NCBI GenBank assembly: GCA_046331705.1
Contig: JAXLQJ010000012.1
Span: forward strand, 1-64,000
DNA length: 64,000 nt
Reading direction: 5' to 3'
Source: JADJOY01 sp046331705 [NCBI: bacterium]
GTDB taxonomy: Bacteria; JADJOY01
Shown piece after piece: positions 1 to 8,565 of this stretch. Numbering within the stretch: position 1 is the first letter of the stretch; each line of letters opens with the position of its first letter. Below the pieces are notes generated by a model. The model was not told the origin of the DNA, did not search any database, and saw only the letters and a program-made list of their open reading frames with translations. A program made the position numbers and the translations under genes.

Positions 1-204
1 GCCGAGATGGCACGCGTAGAGCGGGAACGATCGCTCGCCGCACGGGATGCTCGCGAGGCGCTCGAGACGGATCAGCTCGGGCGCGGACGCGGCGAGCGCC
101 TCCAGCCGATCGAGCTCCGGCAGGGAGCGCAGCGCGAGCAGCTCGCGGATCGTCGCGCGCGAGTGCGGACGGCGCGGTGCGTCCGCCCGGTCGGAATCGG
201 TCAT
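1..204 (-). CDS. N-terminus of a truncated protein, possibly M14-like peptidase (runs off left edge)
   Basis: An open frame of 68 codons begins with ATG at 204 and continues without a stop to the window edge. The translated start (MTDSDRADAPRRPHS) is followed by an amphipathic helix rich in Leu/Glu and then a segment GERSFPLYACHLG. A short 'GxR.FPLYA' strand after a helical lead-in is reminiscent of the first strand of M14-type zinc carboxypeptidases, but the catalytic region is outside the window, so the assignment is only a guess. It is the gene downstream of the 340-1548 lipoprotein on the same strand. Confidence 0.45.
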   Translation of the reverse strand, partial: MTDSDRADAPRRPHSRATIRELLALRSLPELDRLEALAASAPELIRLERLASIPCGERSFPLYACHLG

Positions 205-249
205 GGTCCGCGCCCCCGGAGCGAGCGCGCGGCGATCTCGTCCCTCACG

Positions 250-273
250 ACGGAGCGGGCTTACTCGCTCCGT
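250..273 (-). terminator. Hairpin downstream of the 340-1548 lipoprotein gene
   Basis: ACGGAGCG at 250-257 pairs perfectly with CGCTCCGT at 266-273 around an 8-base loop. It lies about 67 bases past the stop of the lipoprotein gene and before the start of the next minus-strand gene at 204. There is no clear T-run, which is common in such GC-rich genomes, so a terminator role is plausible only. Confidence 0.35.
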
Positions 274-339
274 GTGAAGACCGCGTGTCGGCAGCGAAAC
301 GTCGCGCGCGCCGTGCTCGGCCGCGCCGCGTTCGCGCGC

Positions 340-1548
340 TCAGAACTCGAGCGTCTGCGCGTAGATGTAGGTGGGCGCGAGCTGGCCTTGCAGCCAGAAG
401 ACGTCGGGGCCATCGACGGGGCTCGAGTAATCGTAGAGCCGAAACGTTCGCGCACCGCGCGGCACCACGCTCGGAAAGCAGGTGTCGCCCTTGGAAGGCA
501 GGTCCACGAGAAAGCTCACGGTGAGCGCCTCGCCGTCCACGCTCCACACCGAGCAACGCTTGGGGTGGAACCAATAATCGAGCTCGTAGACGCCCCATTT
601 CAGGATCTCGAGGGGCAGATCGTCGCGCCCGAGATCGTAGTTGCCGGTGTCGGTGACGTTGCGGCGGCCGATCAGGTAGAGCTCGTCGCCGACGCGAAAG
701 AGCAGCGGCGAGTCGTATTTCTTGGGGTCGGTGGCACAGGTCCAGCTCGTGATGTCTTCCTTGGGTGCGCGGCAGATCTTCGAGCCGAAGCCGTCGGAAT
801 CGCCTTCTTCGTTTCGCACCACGGCGTAGAGGTTGCCGGCGCGATCGAACTCGATGGTGGTCTCCGAGGTGCCGCCCTCGAGAACCACCGGCTTGGCGGG
901 ATCGAACGGGCGCCACGTGAGCCCGTCGTCGGTGGTCAGCAACCACACCTGAATCGGATCGCCCGAGAAGTTGTAGATGTTGTCGCCGCCCGTGTAGCCG
1001 ACCAAGAGCGGCACGCCGTCGTGGATCTTGGTGCGCCACGGGATGAACGTGTCCTCGAAGGTGCGCACCGGCTCCGTCCACTCGCCGGCGGCCACGCGCT
1101 TGGTCACGTACATGCCGCCGGGCACGAACGTGAGCGGGTTCTCGCCGAGCTGCGCGAAGTAGAGGAAGAGCTCGCCGTTCCAGGATAGAAAGCGCGGCTC
1201 GCGCAGGTCGCTCCCCATCTGGATCGTGGCCTCGTGGCTCCACGTGACCTCGTCCGTGGTGCTGAGGACGTAGAGCGTGGTGTCCGGCGACGCGAAGTGC
1301 GACGGCGCCGTGCGAAACGCCAGGAAGAGCCGGCCGTCGTGGTCGACGATGTCGAGATTGTTGTTGGACGTCTGATCGTGGACCTGCGGCGGCAATCCCG
1401 CGCTCGGCACCACCTGGGCGAGCGGACCGAGCGTGGGCACGACCGGCCCGGAAGACGACGAGCCCGAATCGCCGCAGGCCGCACCGAGCACCAAGGTGAG
1501 CCACGCGAGGAATGCGGGCGTGAAGCGTTTCGATCCGGTCGATGCCAT
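340..1548 (-). CDS. Exported lipoprotein with predicted beta-propeller (sialidase-like) fold
   Basis: A 402-residue protein. I chose the ATG at 1548 because it begins a classical lipoprotein signal peptide (MASTGSKR, hydrophobic stretch, lipobox LGAAC) followed by a Ser/Gly linker (GDSGSSSSG). A longer frame extends 40 codons upstream but is Arg-rich and not signal-like. The mature part contains repeated strands of the kind 'LFLAFRTAPS..', 'REPRFLSWNGELFLYFAQLG', 'LLTTDDGLTWRPFD', 'TIEFDRAGNLYAVVR'. These Asp/Gly/Thr-Trp patterns resemble Asp-box sialidase or BNR-type propellers, so the protein probably sits in the outer membrane or periplasm. No catalytic residues can be assigned. It is transcribed divergently from the NACHT island. 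Confidence 0.75.
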   Translation of the reverse strand: MASTGSKRFTPAFLAWLTLVLGAACGDSGSSSSGPVVPTLGPLAQVVPSAGLPPQVHDQTSNNNLDIVDHDGRLFLAFRTAPSHFASPDTTLYVLSTTDEVTWSHEATIQMGSDLREPRFLSWNGELFLYFAQLGENPLTFVPGGMYVTKRVAAGEWTEPVRTFEDTFIPWRTKIHDGVPLLVGYTGGDNIYNFSGDPIQVWLLTTDDGLTWRPFDPAKPVVLEGGTSETTIEFDRAGNLYAVVRNEEGDSDGFGSKICRAPKEDITSWTCATDPKKYDSPLLFRVGDELYLIGRRNVTDTGNYDLGRDDLPLEILKWGVYELDYWFHPKRCSVWSVDGEALTVSFLVDLPSKGDTCFPSVVPRGARTFRLYDYSSPVDGPDVFWLQGQLAPTYIYAQTLEF

Positions 1549-1895
1549 GCGTGCGCTCCCGCACCAGCGGCGGCACGGGAAGCGCGCGAGAGAGCGCCGC
1601 ACCCGCCGCCGCGAACGTCGTTGCCGAAGGTTACGCGTGCACGGCCGCCGCGAGCAACGAATCTCCACCCCGGCTCACGCGCTCGTGTGACGTTCGCGTC
1701 ACATGCACTCCTGGCGACTCAGCCGCGCGCCAGCGAATGCCCAACGAGCCGAAAATGAGGAGCCCCGCTTCGTCTTCGTCGTGTCCGCTGCCGACGGCGT
1801 TTGGTCCCACGAGTGTCCGTGGTGGGACCGTTCGTCGCCGGGTGTAGACTCGTTTTCACCTATCCGCGGCGACGCGCGCCGCACGGGAGCGAGAC
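1549..1895. other. Intergenic region between the divergent lipoprotein and NACHT island
   Basis: 347 bases with no convincing gene. It must hold both divergent promoters. The only clear structure is an inverted repeat, GGTCCCAC at 1803-1810 and GTGGGACC at 1822-1829, about 70-90 bases upstream of the first island gene. It could be an operator or a hairpin in a 5' leader. No retroelement template repeat matching the ends of the two NACHT-FGE genes is present here. Confidence 0.4.
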
Positions 1896-2351
1896 ATGGA
1901 CACGCAAGCCATTCAGGCCCTCGCGGCGGAGGCCGTGAAGACGGTCGGCCCGTGGCTGCCGGTGCTGGTCAACAAAGCCGTCGAGAAGACCGGTGAGGCG
2001 ATCCCAGGAAGTGTCGCGAGCGCGTGGAAGGCGCTCGTGGTCCGACTCAAGGGCAAGCCCGAGGTGAGCACCGCCGTGGCCGATCTCGCCGCCAGCAAAG
2101 ACGACGCCGACCTGCAAGCCCAGCTCCGCGTCCAGCTCAAGAAGCTCCTGCTCTCGGATCCCGATCTCGTTCGGGAGCTTGGTGCGGCGCTCGGCCAGGC
2201 GGCGCCGCGCCAAACCCATCAGGTCGCCGTCCAGCACTCGCCGGGCGCCACCGTTGCTTCGGGCGACGGCGCGATCGCGGCGGCGCAGGGCGCAACGGTC
2301 ATCGTGGGCGCAGGTGATCGCGCACGCAGCGGGGACGAGCGCGAGCGATGA
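1896..2351 (+). CDS. Small helical protein with C-terminal Gly/Ala motif, candidate effector of the NACHT system
   Basis: 151 residues. The N-terminal ~100 residues are predicted mainly helical (AIQALAAEAVKTVGPWLPVL, then charged helices ending DPDLVRELGAALGQ). The short hydrophobic stretch around WLPVLV could be membrane-active. The C-terminal part (about 115-136) contains GATVASGDGAIAAAQGATV, a motif repeated in variant form N-terminal to the NACHT domains of both following proteins. The gene overlaps the next start by 4 bases (ATGA at 2348), so the two are translationally coupled. Small helical proteins with a C-terminal motif encoded directly upstream of NLR-like ATPases are typical effector or adaptor partners. 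I do not recognise a named family. Confidence 0.7.
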   Translation: MDTQAIQALAAEAVKTVGPWLPVLVNKAVEKTGEAIPGSVASAWKALVVRLKGKPEVSTAVADLAASKDDADLQAQLRVQLKKLLLSDPDLVRELGAALGQAAPRQTHQVAVQHSPGATVASGDGAIAAAQGATVIVGAGDRARSGDERER

Positions 2352-5209
2352 GCGCCGAACGCGACAAGCAGCTCGCCACCGCCAAGAAGCTCTACGCGTC
2401 CGGCAAGATCTCGGCGAAGCAGTATCAGGCGCTCACGGGCACCCCCGTGCCCGCGGGGCTGAAGCGCCGCCCGTCGCCGCGCGTCCGGGCCGGGAAGGGC
2501 GCCACGGTGGCAGCGGGGGACGGTGCCCGAGCAGCCGCCCGCGACGCCACGATCATCGACCAGGTCCACGGCGACGTGTACGTCGGCAAGCCCGCCAAGA
2601 GCGCCCGCGAGGCGCTCAGGATCTATCGAACGGTTCTCGCCGCCACGACCGGTCAGCTTCCGCTCAGGGGCTTGCTGCCCGGCGCGAGCGACCCGTCCTC
2701 GGCACGACCGCTGCCGCTCGCGGACGTGTACGTGGCGCTCGACACGCGAGGCGGCGAGCCGGGACGAGCGGGCACACCCGACGAATCGGAGATCCTCGAG
2801 TCAGCGCGTCCCGGGCGCGAGCGACAGCGGCCGCTCTCGGTGCTCGCAGCGGTCGCCAAGCACCCTCGGCTGGTGCTGCTGGGCGATCCGGGCTCCGGCA
2901 AGTCCACGTTCTCGAATCATCTGGCGCTCGTGCTCTGCATGCACGCGCTCGAGCCGAAGCAGCGCTGGCTCGATCGGCTACCGCGCTGGCCGAAGGGGCT
3001 GGCGAGTTTGGTTCCGGTGTTGGTCGTGCTCAGGGACTTCGCGGCGGCACTTCCCTCGCCGCTTCCCGAGCGCGCGGTGCCCGAGCACCTCGCGAGTTTC
3101 ATTCGGCGCCGCCTGGCCGAGCAGAAGCTCGCGTTCGCCGGCGCGCCGCTCGAGCGCGCGCTCGACGAAGGCGACGCGCTCGTCGTCTTCGACGGCCTCG
3201 ACGAGCTGCCATCCAAGGATCAACGCCTCTTCGTTCGAGACGCGGTGGCCGCGTTCGTCGCTCGCTTTCCGAAGAGTCGCTACCTGGTCACCTGTCGAAC
3301 GCTCTCCTACCAGCCGCCGCCCACGCCCGAGAACGAGGAGGCCGAACCCGAGCCCGAACCCGATCTCAGGCTCGATCCGAAAGACTTCCCGAGCTTCGAG
3401 ATCGCGCCGCTCGACGACGCCAAGATCCACGGCTTCATCGAGCACTGGTATCGAGAGGTCGCGCGGATCGGCGCCATTGCCACCTCGGGGGTCGCGGGCG
3501 GCATCGCCAAGCTCAGGGTGGCGGTTCAGCGTCGCGATCTCGCCCGCCTTGCGCCCAACCCCCTGCTCTTGACGGTGATGGCATTGGTACACACCCATCA
3601 CGGCGAGCTTCCCGACGCACGCGCACGGCTCTACGAGGAGGCCATCAACATCCTCCTCTGGCGCTGGGACCAGACGCGCCAGGGACGCCGTACGCCGCCG
3701 ATCCGCGAGCGCTTGGCGGACGCGCAGTGCACTGAATCAGACCTGCTGGGAGTGCTGTCGCGACTCGCCTTCGATGTGCACGCCAACGTCGCCGACGCCC
3801 CGGACGGGGAAGCGGTTGCCGACATCGGCGAGCTGGATCTCATCAAGGCGTTGGCGCGGCTCAATCACGGCGACCTCAACTGGGCCGAAGGCCTCGTCGA
3901 AGCCATCAAGCTGCGGGCCGGGCTTTTGGTCGAGCGCCGTGCCGGCGTGTTCGCGTTCCCGCACCGAACCTTCCAGGAGTTCCTCGCTGGTTCGCACCTC
4001 GGCGGGCTCCCCGACTTCGCCGAGCGGAGCACTCGGCTCGTGGCAGCATCACCGATCTGGCGAGAGCCCGTGCTACTCGCCGTCGGGCGCCTCGTGCACG
4101 TCGGACGTGACCGAGAACGGCCGCAGGGTCTCATTGCCAATCTCTGCCCCGAGAGAGTGCGAGACGACGAGGCTGGATGGAAAAAAGTGTGGTTCGCTGG
4201 GGACGTGCTCGGCGAGATCGGCGTTGCGCGGATGCGTGGCACCGAGCTCGGGCAGGATCTCGCGGCGCGGGTTCAGGATCGAGTCGTCGCGCTACTTCGC
4301 GGCGGAAAACTCTCACCCCGCGAGCGCGCGGAAGCCGGCGTGACGCTGACTCGGATCGGCGACCCACGGCAGTCGGTGATGAGCGTCGATGGTCTCGAGC
4401 TGATCGAGATCCCCGCAGGGCCGTTCCTCATGGGCGACGAGTACCACCCGCTCGATCTCCCGAGCTTCCAGATCTCCAAGTTCCCGATCAGCAACGCGCA
4501 ATACGCCGAATTCGTGGAGGCGGGTGGGTACGGCGAAGCGCGCTACTGGAAAGAAGCGATCGCGGCCAAGATCTGGAAGAGCGGCCGGGTGACTGGCTGG
4601 GACGGCGAACCGCGTGATCGACCAAGTCGGTACCGCGTCCCATTCGGGCTCGCGAATCACCCGGTGGTCGGTATCACGTGGTACGAGGCGCTGGCCTTCA
4701 CGCGGTGGCTCACCGAGCGTCGCTGCGAGCTCGGCAAGATGGAGCCGGGTTCCGAAGTGCGTCTCCCCTCCGAGGCCGAATGGGAAAAGGCGGCGCGCGG
4801 CGGCCTCGAGCTTCGGCGCGGGGAACGGAACGACGACCCGAAACGCGAGTACCCGTGGCGGGGTGACATCGATCCGCAGCGTGCGAACTACCGCGACGCC
4901 GGAATCGGCGCCACCAGCGCTGTCGGATGTTTTCCGGGTGGCGCCAGCCCCTACGGAGTCGAGGAGATGAGTGGCAACGTCTGGGAATGGACGCGAAGTG
5001 CGTATCGGGACGTCCCGTACGATCCCGCCGACGGACGCGAGAAGCTCGATCAGCCGCGAAACGTGAGCCGCGTTCTTCGTGGCGGCTCGTACTTCCTCGA
5101 AGCTCCCTACGTTCGTGTCGCGGTCCGCGGCAGGTCCGGACCCGGCGGCCTCTACGGCAGCATCGGTTTTCGGGTGATTGTTTCGTCCCCATCCGACTCT
5201 GGACCCTGA
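2348..5209 (+). CDS. NACHT NTPase fused to C-terminal FGE / C-type-lectin fold with DGR-like variable region
   Basis: 953 residues. Order: short charged N-terminus; shared motif GATVAAGDGARAAARDATI at about 51-69; linker ending 'LADVYVALDT'; NACHT domain with Walker A GDPGSGKST (179-187), Walker B VVFDGLDEL (about 279-287) and sensor-like YLVTCRT; helical region with 'FPHRTFQEFLAG'; FGE-sulfatase fold from about 680 to the end (PAGPFLMGD, NHPVVGITWYEA, LPSEAEWEKAARGG, GNVWEWT, RVLRGGS, IGFRVI). The two catalytic cysteines of true formylglycine-generating enzymes, which lie in the segment after RGGS, are absent, so this is a ligand-display fold and not an oxidase. Residues 915-937 form the hypervariable block. 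NACHT proteins of this type act as oligomerising immune-like switches. I infer that the FGE part is the sensor. Confidence 0.9.
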   Translation: MSAERDKQLATAKKLYASGKISAKQYQALTGTPVPAGLKRRPSPRVRAGKGATVAAGDGARAAARDATIIDQVHGDVYVGKPAKSAREALRIYRTVLAATTGQLPLRGLLPGASDPSSARPLPLADVYVALDTRGGEPGRAGTPDESEILESARPGRERQRPLSVLAAVAKHPRLVLLGDPGSGKSTFSNHLALVLCMHALEPKQRWLDRLPRWPKGLASLVPVLVVLRDFAAALPSPLPERAVPEHLASFIRRRLAEQKLAFAGAPLERALDEGDALVVFDGLDELPSKDQRLFVRDAVAAFVARFPKSRYLVTCRTLSYQPPPTPENEEAEPEPEPDLRLDPKDFPSFEIAPLDDAKIHGFIEHWYREVARIGAIATSGVAGGIAKLRVAVQRRDLARLAPNPLLLTVMALVHTHHGELPDARARLYEEAINILLWRWDQTRQGRRTPPIRERLADAQCTESDLLGVLSRLAFDVHANVADAPDGEAVADIGELDLIKALARLNHGDLNWAEGLVEAIKLRAGLLVERRAGVFAFPHRTFQEFLAGSHLGGLPDFAERSTRLVAASPIWREPVLLAVGRLVHVGRDRERPQGLIANLCPERVRDDEAGWKKVWFAGDVLGEIGVARMRGTELGQDLAARVQDRVVALLRGGKLSPRERAEAGVTLTRIGDPRQSVMSVDGLELIEIPAGPFLMGDEYHPLDLPSFQISKFPISNAQYAEFVEAGGYGEARYWKEAIAAKIWKSGRVTGWDGEPRDRPSRYRVPFGLANHPVVGITWYEALAFTRWLTERRCELGKMEPGSEVRLPSEAEWEKAARGGLELRRGERNDDPKREYPWRGDIDPQRANYRDAGIGATSAVGCFPGGASPYGVEEMSGNVWEWTRSAYRDVPYDPADGREKLDQPRNVSRVLRGGSYFLEAPYVRVAVRGRSGPGGLYGSIGFRVIVSSPSDSGP

Positions 5210-5210
5210 C
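5028..5210 (+). repeat. DGR-like variable region (VR) copy 1, at the 3' end of NACHT-FGE 1
   Basis: Compared with 8200-8382, positions 5028-5090 are identical (63 bases) and 5158-5210 are identical (53 bases, ending one base after the stop). Between them, 5091-5157 holds 14 substitutions in 10 codons: Y/F, L/N, E/A, Y/F, V/A, S/N, G/A, G/Y, Y/D, G/V. Thirteen are at codon positions 1 or 2 and none is synonymous. In nine of the ten codons the third base is an invariant C. In nine of 14 positions one copy has A. This is the pattern left by adenine-directed mutagenic retrohoming from AAC-like codons, placed at the ligand-facing C-terminus of an FGE fold as in known DGR targets. Confidence 0.8.
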
Positions 5211-5227
5211 TCGCGCGAGGATGAGCC

Positions 5228-8200
5228 ATGGCGTTCGATCTGGAGCGGTGGAAGGGGGAGCTGCGCGAGGGGCTCCGGGATTGGCCGGCGAGGATGAAGC
5301 TCGCGGGGGTCACCTCGGTGTATTCGTTTCTGTCCGCGTCGGCGTTGTGGCCCGTCGTGGAGGCGCTGGGGAAGGGTGAGTACTCGGCGATGCTCGCGCT
5401 CGCTGGCGTTGCGGGGAGCGTGGGGACGAATCTGCTGGCCAATCGCATCGAGGCTTGGCGAGGGAAGGCCGAGAACGATGTGGCAGGTGATCTGGAGCGT
5501 GCGCCGATCGAGCCCGAGTTGCGTGAGGCGCTCGACGCGATTCTGAATCAGCTCGGTGCGATCGAAGCCGCGCGTGCGGCAGCGCCTCCGTCCGAATGGG
5601 AGCGCCTGGTGGATCGCTTGGTGCAAGAGCTTCGCGAAGCGGGGAGCGGCGACCGCTTCGACGTCACGGTTGGCGATCATTCGACGGTGGCGGTCGGAAC
5701 GAACGCGATTGCGTTGGCCCGGGGCGCGACGCTCGTTCACGTCGACAACATCGGCCCGGGCGGCCGGGCGGATATCCGCATCGAGAACGACGGCGAGACC
5801 TCGCGTGTCGAGCGGGCGCGTGCGCACTACCTGGAGCGGTTGATCGGTTACTGCACCGCACTCCCGCTTCCGGCGCTCGGTGGCAAGGTGGGGGCGGACG
5901 AGGATCTGAGCCTCGACGATGTCTACGTCCAGCTCGATACGACGACGCGGATCGACGCCGACGGGCGGGTCGTGGGCGATCGGCCGATGAGCCCGGAGGA
6001 CGCGTCGCAGGTGCGGGCTCTCAGCGCTCTCGAAGCAGCGGGCCGAGCAACCCGCCTCGCGATCGTCGGTGGGCCGGGTAGCGGCAAGAGCACGTTCGTG
6101 AAGAGCCTCTTGGTCAAGGTCGCCCGCGCCCAGCTCGGACGTGGCGAGCCACTTGCCGAGTATTCCGCGGAAGACACGCCAGTACTCGTGACCTTGCGCG
6201 AGCTCTCCGACCGGCTGCTGGCAGTGAACACCCACGGCATGTCGGGCGATCGCGAGCGCGCCGCGCTGGCGGGAGCGGTGCGTGAGCTGGTGGAGGCGCA
6301 GGCGACGGCGTGGGAAGCGCCCGAGTTCGCAACGCCCCTCGGACGCGCGCTGACGACGGGCAAGTGCTTGCTGGTCCTCGACGGCCTCGACGAAGTGCCC
6401 GAGGTGACGCGACCGCTGGTTCGCAAGGCGGTGGATGCGGTGCTGCGTCTCTACCGGCCGGCGCGGGTGGTGGTGACTTGCCGCACACGGTCGTATCAAG
6501 GGGAAACACAGATCCCCGACTTCGATCGCCACGAGCTCGCGCCCTTCGACGACGAGAAGATCGAGGCCTTCGTCCGTGCTTGGTATCGGGCCCTGGAGAA
6601 GTGCGGGAAGTTTCTCGCCGACGACGCCCACCGGCGCGAAGCGGATCTGATCGCAGCGGCGGTCCACGATCCGAAGCTCCGAGAGCTGGCCGAGAATCCG
6701 ATGATGCTCACGAGCATCGCGATCATCCATCGCCAGAACGTCACGCTGCCCCGTGAGCGCGTGCGTGTGTACGCGCTGCTCGTCGATTTGCTGTTGCGCC
6801 GCTGGGAAGCCGAGCGTACCGGCCTCACGCCAGTGGATGCCGCCGCCGTGCCGGACAGGCTCACGGCGCTCTTGGCGGAGCCGGCCAAGCTGCGCGAGGT
6901 CGTCGAAGAGCTCGCCTTCGCCGCGCACGGCGGCGGCGCCAGCGGCGCACTCGCGGAGCTGACGCGCTCCGCTGCTCGGGAGCTGCTGGAGCGAAAGGAG
7001 TGCCTCGGCGATGTCGCGCTGGCCGAGGCGTTCTTGAGCTACATCGATTTCCGCGCCGGGCTCCTGAGCGGCTTGGGTGGCGAGGCGAGCCAACCGGCCG
7101 TCTATCGCTTCCCCCACCAGACGCTGCAGGAGTATCTGGCCGGCTGTCGGCTGCTGCGGGGGCTCACCAGCACGCGCGTTCGCCAGATCTTCGACAGTGC
7201 CAAGGGTGACGAGCGGTGGCGAATTCCGGTGCGCTTTGCCGCCGAGGAGCTGCTGCACAACACGCCGCGCAACGGCGATCTCGAGCTGATCGAGCTGGCG
7301 CGCTCCCTCGCGGGCACGCGGGAGGATTCGAGCGTCGAGTCACAGCGCGCGCGTCTCTGGGCGGGCGAGATGGTGGCGCTTCTCGGCGCCGAACGCGTCT
7401 CGAGCGACACGTCAGGTCCTGTGGACGGCGCGAAGTTCCTCGGCGAGACCCGGACAAACCTCGTTCGGCTGCTCGGAAGCAAGCTCGGCCCCATCGAGCG
7501 AGCCGACGCTGGCGTTGCTCTGGCGCGAATCGGTGACTCGCGAAGGGCGGTGATGAGCGTCGATCGCCTGGAGCTGGTCGAGGTTCCTGCTGGACCGTTC
7601 CTGATGGGAGACCGGTATCAGCGGCTCGATCTCCCGCGCTTCTGGATCTCCAAGTTCCCCATCACCAACGCGCAGTACGCCGCGTTCGTGGAGGCAGGTG
7701 GATACGGCGACCCGCGCTACTGGAAAGAGGCGATTGCGGCCAAGGCCTGGAAGGACGGACGGGTGACCGGCTGGGATGAGGAGTCACGCGATCGACCACG
7801 TCAGTTCCGCGTCCCATTCGGGCTCGCGAATCACCCGGTGGTCGGTGTGACCTGGTACGAGGCGCTGGCCTTCACGCGGTGGCTCACCGAGCACCGGCGC
7901 GCACTCGGAAGCTCTCACCCGAGGGCGAGGTGCATTGCCATCGGAAGCAGAGTGGGAGAAGGCGGCGCGCGGCGGCCTCGAGCTCGCGCCGGGGAAGCCG
8001 AACGAAGACCCGAAGCGCGAGTTCCCGTGGCTGGGAGCCATCGATCCCCAGCGCGCGAACTACGACGACACCGGAATCGGCGCCACCAGCGCCGCCGGAT
8101 GCTTCCCGGGTGGCGCCAGCCCCTATGGCATCGAAGACCTGAGCGGCAACGTCTGGGAATGGACGCGAAGCGCGTACCGGGGTCTTCCCTACGATCCCAC

Positions 8201-8381
8201 CGACGGACGCGAGAAGCTCGATCAGCCGCGAAACGTGAGCCGCGTTCTTCGTGGCGGCTCGTTCTTCAACGCTGCTCCCTTCGTTCGTGTCGCGGCCCGC
8301 GGCAGGAACGGACCCGCCTACCTCGACGTCAGCATCGGTTTTCGGGTGATTGTTTCGTCCCCATCCGACTCTGGACCCTGA
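5228..8381 (+). CDS. Second NACHT-FGE paralogue with two apparent -1 frameshifts in the FGE domain
   Basis: Starts 18 bases after the first NACHT-FGE gene. N-terminus is a distinct ~130-residue helical region with a hydrophobic stretch near 55-70 (SAMLALAGVAGSVGTNLLA). It is followed by the motif STVAVGTNAIALARGATLV (about 152-170), the linker 'LDDVYVQLDT', NACHT Walker A GGPGSGKST (281-289), Walker B LVLDGLDEV (near 380), 'FPHQTLQEYLAG' and an FGE fold from about residue 780. The frame breaks after 'HRRALG' near 7911, shifts again near 7935, and then reads LPSEAEWEKAARGG through GFRVIVSSPSDSGP to 8381. Restoring one base at each site gives an intact ~1051-residue protein that aligns end to end with the first paralogue. 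The uninterrupted original frame to 8830 is spurious beyond 7911. Catalytic FGE cysteines are absent here too. Confidence 0.85.
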
Positions 8382-8382
8382 C
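8200..8382 (+). repeat. DGR-like variable region (VR) copy 2, at the 3' end of NACHT-FGE 2
   Basis: Partner of 5028-5210. Identical flanks are 8200-8262 and 8330-8382. The variable block is 8263-8329, with codons such as AAC, TTC, GCT, GCC, AAC, GCC, TAC, GAC and GTC opposite different codons in copy 1. Identity stops one base after the TGA (C versus T at 8383/5211), so the conserved tract ends with the gene. The intact VR lies downstream of both frameshifts. No template repeat is found in the 184 bases that follow. Confidence 0.8.
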
Positions 8383-8565
8383 CCCTCTGTCCCCTGGCCT
8401 CTGGAGCCTCAGTCCGAGGCGCTTCTGCACCCGTGCGACTCCGCCACGAGGGCAGGTGGCAGGGCGTGCTACTCACGCGCCGCGGGATGGGTGGATGCGC
8501 CGCGCGCGCCGTGATCTACACTGGTCGCGCGACTCAACTCGACGCGACCGCCGCCGAGGACTCTC

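Noticed and set aside
7-1188. 393-codon plus-strand open frame
   Set aside because: Antisense to the 340-1548 lipoprotein, which has a signal peptide and propeller strands. The plus frame is compositionally a shadow.
4313-7258. 981-codon open frame on the minus strand across both NACHT genes
   Set aside because: It is an antisense shadow of GC-rich coding DNA. The plus strand encodes clear NACHT and FGE motifs, and the antisense product shows only Arg/His/Gln-rich low-information sequence.
4380-8381. Active formylglycine-generating enzyme (sulfatase activation)
   Set aside because: The catalytic cysteines are missing, no sulfatase gene is near, and the domain is fused to NACHT. A binding role is more likely.
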